Positions 25,198 through 40,226 of a stretch of 64,000 nucleotides of DNA are shown one piece after another; position 1 is the first letter of the stretch; each line of letters begins with the position of its first letter. The DNA comes from Nitrosomonadales bacterium. GTDB taxonomy: Bacteria > Pseudomonadota > Gammaproteobacteria > Burkholderiales > Gallionellaceae. Under the pieces are notes generated by a model. That model was not told the DNA's origin and did not search any database. It saw only the letters and a list, made by a program, of their open reading frames with translations. Where the stretch lies: positions 18,490 to 82,489 of the forward strand of contig JANYJE010000013.1 in the NCBI GenBank assembly GCA_025408405.1, given 5' to 3'. Made by a program: the position numbers and the translations under genes.

Positions 25198-25977
25198 TTA
25201 AACTGATTCCACCATTACCGCATTATTGAGTAATTCTCCCGCCAGAGCCAAATAGGCTTGCGTGCCTCTGGACTCCTTATCATGGTATAAAGCTGGCAAT
25301 CCAAAGCTTGGCGCTTCTGCTAAGCGCACGTTTCTAGGGATAACCGTGCGGTAAACTTTGTCTCCAAAATGTTGCATCAATTGGTCGGAGACCTGCTGGG
25401 CGAGGGTATTGCGCGGGTCATACATGGTACGCAGCAAGCCTTCGATCTGAAGTTCTGGGTTGAGGTGGGCACGAACTTTGCGGATCGTGTTTACCAAGTC
25501 GCTCAACCCTTCTAGGGCGTAGTACTCACACTGCATTGGAATCATCACTGACTTTGCGGCGCAGAGTCCGTTAAGGGTTAGCAGGTTTAGTGCCGGCGGA
25601 CAGTCAATCAAAATATAATCATATTCATCCTGCACCAAGTGCAGGGAAGCCTTGAGTCTGGTTTCACGGCTATCCAAATCCACTAACTCAATTTCTGCGC
25701 CAGCAAGCTCACGGTTGGCTGGCAAAATATCGTATTTACCAGCATTGGAGTGGGTGCGCACTTCTCTTGCATCCTTTGACCCCAATAAAACATCGTAAAC
25801 CGAAGCGGGCAAATTTGTTTTGTCAATCGCACTCCCCATTGTCGCGTTGCCTTGCGGGTCGAGGTCAACCAGAAGCACCCTCTGCTTTGCGGCCGCCAGG
25901 CTCGCTGCCAGATTGACGGAGGTTGTGGTTTTCCCCACACCACCTTTTTGATTGGCAATTGCTAGTATTTTGGTCAT
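25198..25977 (-). CDS. parA: chromosome partitioning ATPase ParA
   Basis: [46 protein letters not shown]; adjacent to parB. Confidence 0.97.
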   Translation of the reverse strand: MTKILAIANQKGGVGKTTTSVNLAASLAAAKQRVLLVDLDPQGNATMGSAIDKTNLPASVYDVLLGSKDAREVRTHSNAGKYDILPANRELAGAEIELVDLDSRETRLKASLHLVQDEYDYILIDCPPALNLLTLNGLCAAKSVMIPMQCEYYALEGLSDLVNTIRKVRAHLNPELQIEGLLRTMYDPRNTLAQQVSDQLMQHFGDKVYRTVIPRNVRLAEAPSFGLPALYHDKESRGTQAYLALAGELLNNAVMVESV

Positions 25978-25978
25978 T

Positions 25979-26599
25979 TCATATCGCTTTCAACACTACC
26001 AGACACCGTGCAGCATCCAAACCCGGTACTTGTAACGGGATAATCTGCTCCACCACCACATCACCAGGCAAGCGTTGCAACTCTTGATCTGGTGTACCTT
26101 TCATTGCTGCCCAGCGGCCTTTTTCGGCCAGCAAGTGACGCGTCAACTGAACAAAATCAGCTGTTTCAGCAAATGCCCTAGAAATAATCCCATCGAATTT
26201 TTCATGCGCCAGAAACTCCTCAACTCGTCCGCAATATACAGAAATATTTGCCAATCCAAGCTCAATAACGGCTTGTTGAACGAAGCTGGTTTTTTTGCTA
26301 TTGCTGTCCAGTAGTGTGAACCGCCAATCTGGGCGGACAATGGCCAGAACAACACCTGGCAAACCCGCTCCGCACCCCACATCCAGCCAACTACCAGGCC
26401 AAAGATGCGGAAGTACAGCCAAGCTATCCAGCAAGTGATAGCTGACCATTTGATCAGCCTGACGGATAGCTGTCAGGTTATAAACCTTGTTCCATTTTTG
26501 GAGGAGTTGCAAATAATCCAGCAATTTTTGCTGGATATCTGCAGAAAGATCCAGCTGCATCATTGCGCATCCTTGCTCCAAATCTTGTGACAAGCTCAT
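25979..26599 (-). CDS. rsmG: 16S rRNA (guanine527-N7)-methyltransferase
   Basis: [47 protein letters not shown]. Confidence 0.96.
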   Translation of the reverse strand: MSLSQDLEQGCAMMQLDLSADIQQKLLDYLQLLQKWNKVYNLTAIRQADQMVSYHLLDSLAVLPHLWPGSWLDVGCGAGLPGVVLAIVRPDWRFTLLDSNSKKTSFVQQAVIELGLANISVYCGRVEEFLAHEKFDGIISRAFAETADFVQLTRHLLAEKGRWAAMKGTPDQELQRLPGDVVVEQIIPLQVPGLDAARCLVVLKAI

Positions 26600-28515
26600 G
26601 CGCCCTGCTGCGCCTTCTGTCCATTTTCCTCTTTGTCATCATATTTGAATCCACGCTTCAGGTGTACCAGTAGCAATGAAATTGCCGCCGGCGTCATTCC
26701 TGAAATGCGCGCCGCCTGACCCATGGTTTCTGGTTGGTGCTGATTCAATTTTTGCTGCACCTCTATTGACAACCCGCGAACTTGCCTGTAATCCATTTTG
26801 CTTGGCAGCAAGGTGTTTTCGTAATTTTCTTGGCGCGCAATTTCATCTCGCTGACGCTCAATATAGCCTTGATATTTGGCCTGAATTTCAACCTGCTCTG
26901 TTATTACCTCATCATTCAAACCCCCGCCCGCGCACGGCAAAGTCATCAGGCTTGCATAATTGACATCTGGGCGGCGCAATAAGTCGTACAGCGTATACTC
27001 CCGTTCAATGCCTTTTCCCAGCACCCGTTCAGCGTCAGCTTGAGCCAAAACACTTGGGTTAATCCAAGTCGATTTCAGGCGTTCTTTTTCTTTTTCTATT
27101 TCGCCTCTCTTAAGGTCAAACGCAGCCCAGCGCATGTTGTCGACCAGCCCTAGCTGCCGCCCAATTTCCGTTAGGCGCAAATCAGCATTATCCTCGCGCA
27201 ACTGCAAGCGGTATTCTGCGCGGCTGGTAAACATTCGGTATGGCTCCGAAACCCCCCGCGTTATCAGGTCATCCACCAGCACTCCTAAATAGGCCTCATC
27301 TCGGCGCGGGCACCAACTTTCTTCCTCGCGGGCGTAGCGTGCTGCATTCAGACCCGCTAGCAATCCTTGTGCGGCAGCTTCTTCATAACCGGTGGTGCCA
27401 TTAATTTGCCCAGCAAAGAACAGCCCTGAAATTGCTTTACTTTCAAGCGATCTTTTTAATGCACGTGGATCAAAGTAATCGTATTCGATGGCATATCCCG
27501 GGCGTGTAATATGCGCATCCTTCATGCCTTTAATTGACCGCACCAACGCCAGCTGCACATCGAATGGCAAACTGGTTGATATGCCATTGGGATAGACTTC
27601 GTGAGTTGAGATACCTTCTGGCTCAATAAAAATCTGGTGTGATTCTTTATTTGCAAAACGGGTTATTTTATCTTCAATTGACGGACAGTAACGCGGCCCC
27701 ACGCCTTCAATTACACCCGTAAAGAGTGGCGACCTGTCCAACCCGCCGCGAATTATGTCGTGCGTTTTTTGATTTGTCTGAGTTAACCAACAAGAAAGTT
27801 GCCGAGGATGCTGTCCCGCACTCCCCATAAATGAAAATACCGGCTCCGGCGTATCTCCAGGCTGCTCTTGCATAGCAGAGTAGTCGATGGTTCGTCCATC
27901 GATGCGTGGCGGAGTGCCCGTCTTGAGCCTGCCTATGGGCAACTTCATCTCCCTTAATTTGTGCGAAAGACTTACCGATGGCGGATCGCCTGCGCGCCCT
28001 GCCTGATAATTGGACTGCCCTATATGTATTAGGCCAGACAGAAATGTACCTGTAGTCAACACCACACTCTTAGCTTTGAAGCGCAAACCGAGTTGAGTTA
28101 CTACGCCGCTTATCCGCTCACCATCCAGCAGCAAGTCGTCTACCGCCTGCTGAAACAGCCATAGGTTTTCCTGGTTTTCCAAGCGCCTTCTGATTGCTTG
28201 CTTGTATAATGCCCTGTCAGCCTGCGCTCGCGTTGCGCGCACAGCTGGGCCCTTCGATGAGTTCAGAATGCGGAATTGAATCCCACCCTCGTCCGTTGCG
28301 GCGGCCATTGCCCCACCAAGCGCGTCAACTTCTTTCACCAAATGTCCTTTGCCAATCCCCCCGATCGAGGGATTGCACGACATCGTCCCCAGCGTTTCAA
28401 TGTTGTGCGATAACAACAAAGTAGCCCGCCCCATGCGTGCGCTGGCCAGGGCAGCCTCTGTTCCAGCATGCCCCCCGCCCACCACAATTACATCGAATTC
28501 TTTGGGAAAGTTCAT
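26596..28515 (-). CDS. mnmG: tRNA uridine-5-carboxymethylaminomethyl modification enzyme
   Basis: [29 protein letters not shown]...[22 protein letters not shown]. Confidence 0.97.
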   Translation of the reverse strand: MNFPKEFDVIVVGGGHAGTEAALASARMGRATLLLSHNIETLGTMSCNPSIGGIGKGHLVKEVDALGGAMAAATDEGGIQFRILNSSKGPAVRATRAQADRALYKQAIRRRLENQENLWLFQQAVDDLLLDGERISGVVTQLGLRFKAKSVVLTTGTFLSGLIHIGQSNYQAGRAGDPPSVSLSHKLREMKLPIGRLKTGTPPRIDGRTIDYSAMQEQPGDTPEPVFSFMGSAGQHPRQLSCWLTQTNQKTHDIIRGGLDRSPLFTGVIEGVGPRYCPSIEDKITRFANKESHQIFIEPEGISTHEVYPNGISTSLPFDVQLALVRSIKGMKDAHITRPGYAIEYDYFDPRALKRSLESKAISGLFFAGQINGTTGYEEAAAQGLLAGLNAARYAREEESWCPRRDEAYLGVLVDDLITRGVSEPYRMFTSRAEYRLQLREDNADLRLTEIGRQLGLVDNMRWAAFDLKRGEIEKEKERLKSTWINPSVLAQADAERVLGKGIEREYTLYDLLRRPDVNYASLMTLPCAGGGLNDEVITEQVEIQAKYQGYIERQRDEIARQENYENTLLPSKMDYRQVRGLSIEVQQKLNQHQPETMGQAARISGMTPAAISLLLVHLKRGFKYDDKEENGQKAQQGA

Positions 28516-28586
28516 TTGAGCGTTACTAAATCGAAGGTAGGAATGATACATCAAATTCGCGAGTGCTAATTATTCTTGGCTACTAA

Positions 28587-28602
28587 TGTTTCACGTGAAA
28601 CA
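28587..28602. promoter_or_regulatory. parS centromere site
   Basis: TGTTTCACGTGAAACA, a perfect 16-bp palindrome identical to the canonical bacterial parS core, in the mnmG-mnmE gap. Confidence 0.95.
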
Positions 28603-28610
28603 TTCCCAAG

Positions 28611-29969
28611 TTATTTGCCGATACAGAACCGGCCAAATATTTCCCCTAGAAGGTCATCCGAACTAAATTCGCCTGTAATGCTATTCAGACACTCTTGAGC
28701 CAAACGCAACTCTTCCGCAAATAACTCTGCGTGAACAACTTCTTGTGCAGCCTGCAGTAGGTGTTTCTGAGCACTAAACAGTGCTCGGATATGGCGCTCA
28801 CGTGCCATGAAAACTCCGCCCTCATTATGCCAACCAATTAGAGCGAGTAATTTATTGCGCAATAAGTCCAACCCAGCACCCGTTTTTGCTGAAAGATATA
28901 TATTCGCATCATTATCATCTGCTTCTATAAGGCGCCCACTCTCTTGCAAAAGATCAACTTTATTGAAAATGTGCATCCGAGGTATTTTCGGCGGCAATGC
29001 ATTTAATATATTTTCATCATCCTCACTTATAGTGTTTCTGGCGTCGAGCATTAACAGAATGACATCGGCCTTTTCGGCAGCAGCGCGAGTGCGTTCTATG
29101 CCCATCATCTCAATCTTATCTTGCGATTCTCGCAAGCCTGCGGTATCAATAATATGCAGCGGGATGCCATTTATTTGTATTGATTGTCGTATTAGATCGC
29201 GCGTAGTTCCAGGTATATCACTCACCAGCGCCACCTCTTCCCCACTCAGGAGGTTCAGCAGACTAGACTTCCCAACGTTAGGCTGACCGACTAACACAAC
29301 CTGAGCGCCCTCCCGCAACAGGCTGCCTTGCTGGGCCAACATGAGTGTTCTATCTAAGTCTGTGATTATTTTGCCGAGTTTAGAGTTTCGCTTGTTCACA
29401 TCAAGAAAATCAAGCTCTTCTTCAGGGAAATCCAGCATTGCCTCTACCAGCATGCGCAGATCGATAAGTTGTGACACAAGCTGGTGGATAGAAAAAGAAA
29501 ACTCACCCTGCAGCGAACGCATCGCACTTCTTGCAGCCTGCGCGGTGGTAGCATCGATCAAATCAGCCACGCTTTCGGCCTGAGCCAAATCAAGCTTATC
29601 ATTTAGATATGCACGCTGGGTAAATTCGCCCGGCTGAGCCAGCCTCGCTCCTAACTCTAGGCATCGTTGCAACACTAGTTGCAAAACCGCTGAGCCACCA
29701 TGGCCCTGCAACTCAAGCACATCTTCACCAGTGTAAGAATTTGGTGCAGGGAAATAAATTGCTATCCCTCGATCAATGACAGCGCCGCTAGCATCGAGAA
29801 ATGCTGCAACAGTAGCGTTTCTAGGCGACAGGTGACGGCCCGTTATACACACCACCATATCCGCAAGGTCGTGTCCCGATACGCGAACCACACCTATGCC
29901 GCCACGCCCATGGGCGGTGGCGATCGCAGCTATGTTCTCAGGTTTTATTGGCACCGAGCGCTTCCGCAT
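28611..29969 (-). CDS. mnmE: tRNA modification GTPase
   Basis: [20 protein letters not shown]..., [17 protein letters not shown]-terminal FCIGK. Confidence 0.97.
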   Translation of the reverse strand: MRKRSVPIKPENIAAIATAHGRGGIGVVRVSGHDLADMVVCITGRHLSPRNATVAAFLDASGAVIDRGIAIYFPAPNSYTGEDVLELQGHGGSAVLQLVLQRCLELGARLAQPGEFTQRAYLNDKLDLAQAESVADLIDATTAQAARSAMRSLQGEFSFSIHQLVSQLIDLRMLVEAMLDFPEEELDFLDVNKRNSKLGKIITDLDRTLMLAQQGSLLREGAQVVLVGQPNVGKSSLLNLLSGEEVALVSDIPGTTRDLIRQSIQINGIPLHIIDTAGLRESQDKIEMMGIERTRAAAEKADVILLMLDARNTISEDDENILNALPPKIPRMHIFNKVDLLQESGRLIEADDNDANIYLSAKTGAGLDLLRNKLLALIGWHNEGGVFMARERHIRALFSAQKHLLQAAQEVVHAELFAEELRLAQECLNSITGEFSSDDLLGEIFGRFCIGK

Positions 29970-31560
29970 CAGATTTGCGCGTGATATACCACTGCTGAGC
30001 TATAGAAAGTATGTTGTTCACAACAGAATAAAGAACTAAGCCCGCCGGAAAAAAGAAAAACACAACACTAAAGATAATCGGCATAAGTTGCATCAATTTG
30101 GCCTGCAAAGGATCAGGAGGCGTTGGGTTTAGCTTACTTTGAATTAACATGCTTATACCCATAATTAACGGCAGAACGTAATATGGATCAGGCCTCGACA
30201 AGTCTGTAATCCAGCCATAAAAAGGTGCGTAGCGCATTTCAACACTTGACAGAATTGCCCAGTACAGCGAAATAAAGACGGGTATTTGAATAAGAACAGG
30301 CAGGCAACCACCGAGCGGATTAATTTTCTCGGTTTTATACAAATCCATCATGGCACGATTGAGCTTTTCGCGGTCATCTCCATACTGCTTTTTGATCTTC
30401 TCAAGCTTGGGCGCCACCAAGCGCATTTTTGCCATAGATCTGTAACTTGCGGCGGAGAGAGGAAAGAAAAGCAGTTTAATTAATATGGTCAGAATAATGA
30501 TAGCAATGCCCCAATTGAGGATGGCTTGATGTATCTGAATAAGCGACCAGAAAATTGGGCGAGCAATAATGGTCAACCAGCCATAGTCAACGGTCAAACC
30601 AAGTCCTGGGGCAATCTTGTCAAGTGTGGCTTGAGCGGGACCGACATACAATGGCACAGAAATCTTGCCAGTCTGGCCAGGTGCAATCCTGTCAACTGGA
30701 ACTATAACGCCTGCTGAATACATCCCATTATCCAATTTCCGGGTGAAATATTCTCTTGGGGTATTTTCTTGCGGTAGCCATGCACTTACAAAATAATGCT
30801 GCAGCATGCCAATCCAACCGTTATCTGCAGACTTTGGATATTTAGTATTGCCCTTTTCTATGCTTGAAAAGTCCACTTTCTGGAATTTTTCTTGCTCGGT
30901 GTAAACGGCAGGGCCTGTGTAAGTTGGTACAAATTTGCTTGCGCCTGTCGGCTCAAACGTGTCTCGTACCAACTGGAAATAGGCCGATGCGTTTATGGCT
31001 TCTTTGCCACTGTTTTCAATTTGATATCCAACATCAATGAGATAGCTTCCGCGGTGAAAAACAAATACTTTATTGACCACGATGCCAGGGCCTAATGCTG
31101 CTTGCAAGCGAACTTCCAGTGAGTCTTTGCCCTCACTTAGCTGGTAGCTTGTTGACGGTGCTGTGAATATCGTGTTGTGCGTCGGCAGTCCAGAACCTAG
31201 TAAGCCAGTCTGAGCCATGTATGTATGCTGCTCTTGCTGCTGCAGTAAAACAAATGGCTTGGTTTTATCATCAGTATTCAGATGATTAAAAAACTCCAAA
31301 TGACGCAAATCTCCGCCAACCGTGCTAATTTCGGCTTTCAGAAAATCTGTTTTTACAACAATTTTCTGGCCTGACGGGCCTTTCTGTTCTGCGGTTACGA
31401 TTGAAACTGCCGAAGCTGATTTAAGCTGAGGCGCTTGTAATGGCGCTGATACAGGTTTTTCTTGGTAAGTCTCAGGATGTTGCTGCTTTTGCCAACCGCC
31501 CCATAGTAAAAATAGTGAAAACGTAAAAATCAGAAAAAGGAAGAAACGTTGGAAATCCAT
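29938..31560 (-). CDS. yidC: membrane protein insertase YidC
   Basis: [23 protein letters not shown]..., [58 protein letters not shown]-type insertase domain. Confidence 0.97.
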   Translation of the reverse strand: MDFQRFFLFLIFTFSLFLLWGGWQKQQHPETYQEKPVSAPLQAPQLKSASAVSIVTAEQKGPSGQKIVVKTDFLKAEISTVGGDLRHLEFFNHLNTDDKTKPFVLLQQQEQHTYMAQTGLLGSGLPTHNTIFTAPSTSYQLSEGKDSLEVRLQAALGPGIVVNKVFVFHRGSYLIDVGYQIENSGKEAINASAYFQLVRDTFEPTGASKFVPTYTGPAVYTEQEKFQKVDFSSIEKGNTKYPKSADNGWIGMLQHYFVSAWLPQENTPREYFTRKLDNGMYSAGVIVPVDRIAPGQTGKISVPLYVGPAQATLDKIAPGLGLTVDYGWLTIIARPIFWSLIQIHQAILNWGIAIIILTILIKLLFFPLSAASYRSMAKMRLVAPKLEKIKKQYGDDREKLNRAMMDLYKTEKINPLGGCLPVLIQIPVFISLYWAILSSVEMRYAPFYGWITDLSRPDPYYVLPLIMGISMLIQSKLNPTPPDPLQAKLMQLMPIIFSVVFFFFPAGLVLYSVVNNILSIAQQWYITRKSDAEALGANKT

Positions 31561-31582
31561 TTTGCGTACACCTAATAATTAT

Positions 31583-31795
31583 TTACGGGGCAGGATCATA
31601 GCCACCGCTGTTCCAAGGGTTGCAACGCAACAATCGTTTTATACTTAGCCAGCAACCTTGAATTGCGCCATGTTTGGTGATAACGTCAGTTGCATACTGC
31701 GAACAGCTGGGTGTAAAACGACAAGTTGGTGGCATCAGAGGACTAATCAGGTATTGATACATCTTGATTAGTCGAATTAGCGTTGCTCGTATCAT
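31583..31795 (-). CDS. yidD: membrane protein insertion efficiency factor
   Basis: LIKMYQYLISPLMPPTCRFTPSCSQYATDVITKHGAIQGCWLSIKRLLRCNPW. Confidence 0.96.
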   Translation of the reverse strand: MIRATLIRLIKMYQYLISPLMPPTCRFTPSCSQYATDVITKHGAIQGCWLSIKRLLRCNPWNSGGYDPAP

Positions 31796-32187
31796 TATGA
31801 TTTTGCAGCTAGCAGCAGGGCTATTAACTCGGATCTAGCTTCTAATGAAGCATCTATAGCCAAGTTACGCCTAATTCTAATAACAAAATCAAACGCAGGA
31901 AGATCGGTCATGTTTTGACGAAAAGCCTCTCTAATTAGACGCTTAGCAAAGTTTCGTGCCACAGCCTTGGGCATCGTTCTTTTGCTTACAATCATTCCAA
32001 GACGCGCATAATTATTTGCAGTTCTAACAAGATGGACCGCAAACCATTTATTTATCAAGTAGCCATTTCGTAATGCCAGTTCAAAATCCTTACGTTGTTT
32101 AATGCGACAGCGTGAAGGGAATGAATTATTAATACTAAACTGCGAGGCGAGCACGGCCTTTAGCTCTGCGAGCTGCAATAACAGCAC
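31795..32187 (-). CDS. rnpA: ribonuclease P protein component (start uncertain)
   Basis: [17 protein letters not shown]...[29 protein letters not shown]; no ATG near the expected start. GTG at 32187 or 32154 are candidates, both inside rpmH. Confidence 0.9.
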   Translation of the reverse strand: MLLLQLAELKAVLASQFSINNSFPSRCRIKQRKDFELALRNGYLINKWFAVHLVRTANNYARLGMIVSKRTMPKAVARNFAKRLIREAFRQNMTDLPAFDFVIRIRRNLAIDASLEARSELIALLLAAKS

Positions 32188-32269
32188 GGCCGCCCTTTGT
32201 TTTCATGCGAACCAGAAAGCCATGAGTGCGCTTTCTTTTTGTAACTGATGGTTGATATGTACGTTTCAT
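32135..32269 (-). CDS. rpmH: 50S ribosomal protein L34
   Basis: Manual minus-strand translation: [44 protein letters not shown], 44 aa (below ORF-track length cut-off). Confidence 0.97.
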   Translation of the reverse strand: MKRTYQPSVTKRKRTHGFLVRMKTKGGRAVIAARRAKGRARLAV

Positions 32270-32346
32270 TATAAAAGTCCTAGTGGTTTTTGAAAGCCTG
32301 TGATTACAATATTTTACTGTGCCTGTGTCAAGTATAATTTTATCCC

Positions 32347-32355
32347 TGTGGATAA
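32347..32355 (-). promoter_or_regulatory. DnaA box
   Basis: TGTGGATAA = reverse complement of consensus TTATCCACA, in the rpmH-dnaA gap. Confidence 0.75.
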
Positions 32356-32407
32356 CTTTTACGGTTAGATGTAGAATATTTATAATTTATTTAACTAACA
32401 GAAGTTT

Positions 32408-33745
32408 ATGACAGATTTATCTCTATGGGATTTTTGCCTTGATTTCTTTGAGAAAAGCCTCCCTCCACAGCAATTTAACTCTTGGATTAAGCCATTGGTA
32501 TGCATTATCAATGGCGAACACATAACATTAACTGCCCCAAACAGCTTCACGCTAAAGGTTATTCAGGAACGCTTTTTGCCAGACATATCAAGACTAGCGC
32601 TATCTTTTAATATAAACAATCCAGTAGTTGAATTTAAAATTGGAAAAAAAACCGCAAATCCTAGCATTCCAAAAAAGATTCCTGTAATAGAAACTGGACG
32701 AACTGACGTTAAGATTCAAAGAAATCACAGCAAACTCAACACATTACTTGCTTTCGATAATTTTGTGACTGGCAAGGCCAATCAATTGGCTCATGCTGCA
32801 GCAATGCAAGTAGCAAATTTCCCTGGAACTACTTATAACCCTTTATTTATTTATGGTGGAGTGGGACTAGGTAAAACCCACTTGATTCAATCTATTGGAA
32901 ATTTTGTCAAAAAGGACAATCCAGAGGCAAAAATTTGCTATGTACATGCGACAAATTACATCTCTGATGTCGTTCGTGCATTTCAAACCAAACGCTTTGA
33001 TGAGTTCAAACAATTTTATAATTCATTAGATTTATTGCTAATTGATGACATACAGTTCATAGCAGATAAGCCTGGTACACAACAAGAATTTTTCTACACT
33101 CTTAATTCACTAATTGATACAAATAAACAAGTAGTTATAACATGTGATACTTTTCCAAAGGAAATATCCGGAATTGAACCGCGGCTTACATCAAGATTTA
33201 GTTGCGGCTTAACTGTTGCAGTAGAGCCACCGGGTCTTGAAATGCGCGTGGCAATACTGCTGCAAAAAGCAGTATTGCTAGGTCACCCAATTAATGAGGA
33301 TGTTGCTTTTTTCGTTGCTAAACATGTTCGCTCCAACATTAGAGAACTTGAGGGCGCACTAAATAGAATTGTTGCATATGCCAAGTTTCATAAGCATGGA
33401 ATTTCTGTTGAGACGGCTAAAGAAGCTTTAAAAGATTTACTTGCTGCACAAAATAAACAAGTTTCTATAGAAAATATTCAAAAAACTGTAGCCGATTTTT
33501 ATAGATTGAAAGTTGTTGAGTTAATATCCAAAAAACGTACGCGCACAATCGCGCGTCCAAGGCAAATGGCCATGTGCCTAGCAAGAGAGCTAACTCAATT
33601 AAGTCTGCCGGAAATTGGGAATGCATTTGGTGGGAGAGATCACTCCACAGTTTTACATGCATGTAAAACAATAGAGAATCTAAGGAACCTAGACCATTCA
33701 ATAAATTCAGATTTTAATTTATTAAACCAAACATTGAGAAACTAA
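32408..33745 (+). CDS. dnaA: chromosomal replication initiator protein
   Basis: NPLFIYGGVGLGKTHLIQSIGN, LLLIDDIQFIADKPGTQQEFFYTLNSL, GGRDHSTVLHACKTIE. Confidence 0.98.
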   Translation: MTDLSLWDFCLDFFEKSLPPQQFNSWIKPLVCIINGEHITLTAPNSFTLKVIQERFLPDISRLALSFNINNPVVEFKIGKKTANPSIPKKIPVIETGRTDVKIQRNHSKLNTLLAFDNFVTGKANQLAHAAAMQVANFPGTTYNPLFIYGGVGLGKTHLIQSIGNFVKKDNPEAKICYVHATNYISDVVRAFQTKRFDEFKQFYNSLDLLLIDDIQFIADKPGTQQEFFYTLNSLIDTNKQVVITCDTFPKEISGIEPRLTSRFSCGLTVAVEPPGLEMRVAILLQKAVLLGHPINEDVAFFVAKHVRSNIRELEGALNRIVAYAKFHKHGISVETAKEALKDLLAAQNKQVSIENIQKTVADFYRLKVVELISKKRTRTIARPRQMAMCLARELTQLSLPEIGNAFGGRDHSTVLHACKTIENLRNLDHSINSDFNLLNQTLRN

Positions 33746-33943
33746 CATTACTATTAGTAACTAGTTATAATTTGTGCATATTTGATTAATTCTAATAAAT
33801 ATAAATAATTATGCACAATTAGTTAACACTGAAATAGTTTGCTTTAATTAATATTAATAATCATTAACTAATTGAATGAAAATAAATAATTAAGTTATTA
33901 ACAGATTTGTTCGACATTATTATTGTTATTAAGGATATAAAGA
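33746..33943. other. probable oriC / DNA-unwinding region
   Basis: Extremely A+T-rich dnaA-dnaN gap with TTATGCACA (33809-33817), near-match TGTGCATAT (33773-33781, reverse) and TTATTAACA (33895-33903). Confidence 0.6.
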
Positions 33944-37479
<3,536 letters not shown>

Positions 37480-37606
37480 GAGTGCATAGGCCTATATTGA
37501 CAGGCTTGTGCGCAAGGTTCAATTACAACTCACGGTAAATGTGACACACCCGTTTGTGGTTCCAGCGACCGGTTGAACTCGCCTGTAAATTAAAAATACA
37601 AGAGCG

Positions 37607-40207
37607 CTAAGCTGTGGTCTTTTTGACAGAGGGTTTCTTGTTAGCAGGTGTTTTCTTTTTAGTAACAGCTGATTTTTTTTCTACACTTGCTTCCTTTTTG
37701 GCGGCAACTTTTTTCACCTTCTGATTTGCAGACACTTTCTTGCTGGTAGCACGAACTTTTGCTACTGGTCCTTTAGCTACTCGAGCGGCCAATAAAGTAA
37801 GCGCTTCCTCCAAAGTAATCTCTTCGAGGGAGATATCTTTGGGTAAAGTGGCATTTACTTTGCCGTGGCGAACATAGGGGCCATATCTGCCATTACATAT
37901 GTCCACCGATTTCTTATCTTCAGGATGATCGCCTAATTCACGTAGCACGGAGTTTGATGTTCTTGCTTCAGATAATAAGGTGAGCGCACGTTCAAGATCA
38001 ATGGTAAAGATGTTATCAGCTTTTGGAATAGACTTAAATTTTCCATCATGGCCTATATAAGGACCAAAGCGACCAATATTAACAATAACTTTTTTGCCTG
38101 TTTCAGGATGCTCACCCAGCTCTTTGGGAAGCTCCAGCAATTGCAAAGCAGCGGCAAGATCAGCGTCTGCTGGTGGAAGTTCTTTAGGCCAAGAAATGCG
38201 TTTTGGCTTTTTCTTCGCGCCCTCTTCCACTTCACCCAGCTGAACGTAATAACCGTAAGGGCCGCGCAATAGTAGCACTGGCAGGTTGGTTGCAGGATCA
38301 TGGCCAAGTTCTTTACGGGCATCAGCTGGATCAACTTCACCAGAAGTATTTCGGGTGTAATCACACTCAGGATAAGCAGTGCAGCCAACAAAACTGCCGC
38401 GCTTGCCAAGTCTTGTTGCTAACGGCTTGCCACACTTGGGGCAAGCTTCATCCAATAGCTCCTGAGTGACATCTTTGCGCTCAATGTTCTTCTTCTCTTG
38501 AATTAGTTTGTCAAAATCGCGCCAGAATGCATCAAGAACTGGGATCCAGTCGCGCTTACCCTCAGAAATTTCATCCAGTTCATCTTCCATCTGAGCAGTA
38601 AAACCGTAATCAACATAGCGCGTGAAATGCTCTGACAGAAATCGGTTAACAACGCGCCCAACATCAGTAGGAGTAAAGCGTTTCTTATCTAACAGCACAT
38701 ATTCGCGCGCTTGTAGTGTAGAAATGATGCTTGCATAGGTAGACGGACGGCCAATACCATGCTCTTCTAGTGTTTTAACCAGGCTTGCCTCGGTAAACCT
38801 AGGGGGGGGCTGAGTAAAGTGTTGCTCACCATATAGCTTGTCAAGTTGTAGCGTTTCACCCTCCTCCAGAGGGGGGAGTTTAACCCCTTCCTCTTCAGCA
38901 CTGTCATCAGCGTCCTCTTGGTAGACAGCAATAAATCCAGGAAAAACCAAGGTTTGCCCACTGGCACGAAAAAGTGTGTCGTCTCCACCTAGGCGAATAT
39001 CTACGCTTACTGTATCAAAGCGCGCCGAAGTCATCTGGCTGGCAAGAGTGCGTTTCCAAATCATTTCATAGAGGCGAGCCTGATCAACGGTTAAAAACTC
39101 TCGAATGCTATCTGGTGTGCGGGTAATCGAGGTTGGGCGAATCGCCTCGTGAGCTTCCTGAGCATTTTTGGCTTTGCTTTTGTATGCAGGTGATGTGCTT
39201 GGGAGATAATCAACAGAAAAATTGGTACTAATATAGCTGCGAATTTCATCAACAGCTTCCTTGGCTAGAGATACGGAATCAGTACGCATATAGGTGATTA
39301 AACCTAGTGTTTGCCCACCGATATCTATTCCCTCATAAAGTTGCTGCGCAATGCGCATGGTGCGATCCGCGGACATGCCAAGTTTGCGTACACTTTCCTG
39401 TTGTAATGTAGATGTAGTAAAAGGCGCAGTCGCATGTCTTTGTTTAGATTTTTTTTCTACTCTGACAACCCGAGGCGGCAATTTAGCAGCCCTAATATTG
39501 TCGTAAATTTTTTGGTAAGCCTCGACACTATCTATAGATAATTGATCTAGCTTCTTGCCATGATACTGAAACAGCTTAGCGCCAAAGGGAATGCTGTTTT
39601 TTTGGCTGTCCAAGTGCACAGTCCAATATTCCTGCGATCGGAATGCTTCAATTTGCTGCTCACGCTCTACAATCAGTCGTAACGCAGGGCTTTGTACACG
39701 ACCGGCAGAAAGTCCAGGCCGAATCTTGCGCCACAGCAATGGAGAAAGGTTAAAGCCAACCAGATAGTCTAGAGCTCGCCTGGCTTGTTGCGCATTAACC
39801 AGTGGAATAGAGATCTCACGAGGGTGAGCAACTGCTTCGCGTACAGCTGATTGAGTAATTTCATAAAAAACGACTCGTTTCATTACCTTGTTTTTTAAGG
39901 CGCGCTTACCTTTCAGCAGTTCGGATATATGCCAAGCAATTGCTTCTCCCTCGCGATCAGGGTCAGGCGCCAAATAAATATTGTCAGCGGTGGCTGCTGC
40001 TTTAGCGATTGCATCTACATGTTTACTATTACGTGCAATAACCTCGTACTGCATTGTGTAGTTATTGTCAGTGTCAATGGCTCCAGTCTTGGGAACAAGG
40101 TCTCGCACATGACCAAATGAAGCAAGCACTTCAAAGTCTTTGCCAAGGTATTTTTTAAGTGTTTTAGCTTTAGCAGGTGACTCAACTATAAGAAGATTAG
40201 ATGCCAT
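37607..40207 (-). CDS. topA: DNA topoisomerase I
   Basis: LLIVESPAKAKTLKKYLGKDFEVLASFGHVRDL; GLITYMRTDS; one Zn-ribbon; Lys/Ala-rich C-terminal tail. Confidence 0.97.
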   Translation of the reverse strand: MASNLLIVESPAKAKTLKKYLGKDFEVLASFGHVRDLVPKTGAIDTDNNYTMQYEVIARNSKHVDAIAKAAATADNIYLAPDPDREGEAIAWHISELLKGKRALKNKVMKRVVFYEITQSAVREAVAHPREISIPLVNAQQARRALDYLVGFNLSPLLWRKIRPGLSAGRVQSPALRLIVEREQQIEAFRSQEYWTVHLDSQKNSIPFGAKLFQYHGKKLDQLSIDSVEAYQKIYDNIRAAKLPPRVVRVEKKSKQRHATAPFTTSTLQQESVRKLGMSADRTMRIAQQLYEGIDIGGQTLGLITYMRTDSVSLAKEAVDEIRSYISTNFSVDYLPSTSPAYKSKAKNAQEAHEAIRPTSITRTPDSIREFLTVDQARLYEMIWKRTLASQMTSARFDTVSVDIRLGGDDTLFRASGQTLVFPGFIAVYQEDADDSAEEEGVKLPPLEEGETLQLDKLYGEQHFTQPPPRFTEASLVKTLEEHGIGRPSTYASIISTLQAREYVLLDKKRFTPTDVGRVVNRFLSEHFTRYVDYGFTAQMEDELDEISEGKRDWIPVLDAFWRDFDKLIQEKKNIERKDVTQELLDEACPKCGKPLATRLGKRGSFVGCTAYPECDYTRNTSGEVDPADARKELGHDPATNLPVLLLRGPYGYYVQLGEVEEGAKKKPKRISWPKELPPADADLAAALQLLELPKELGEHPETGKKVIVNIGRFGPYIGHDGKFKSIPKADNIFTIDLERALTLLSEARTSNSVLRELGDHPEDKKSVDICNGRYGPYVRHGKVNATLPKDISLEEITLEEALTLLAARVAKGPVAKVRATSKKVSANQKVKKVAAKKEASVEKKSAVTKKKTPANKKPSVKKTTA

Positions 40208-40226
40208 GAATTGCTATACGCCGAGG

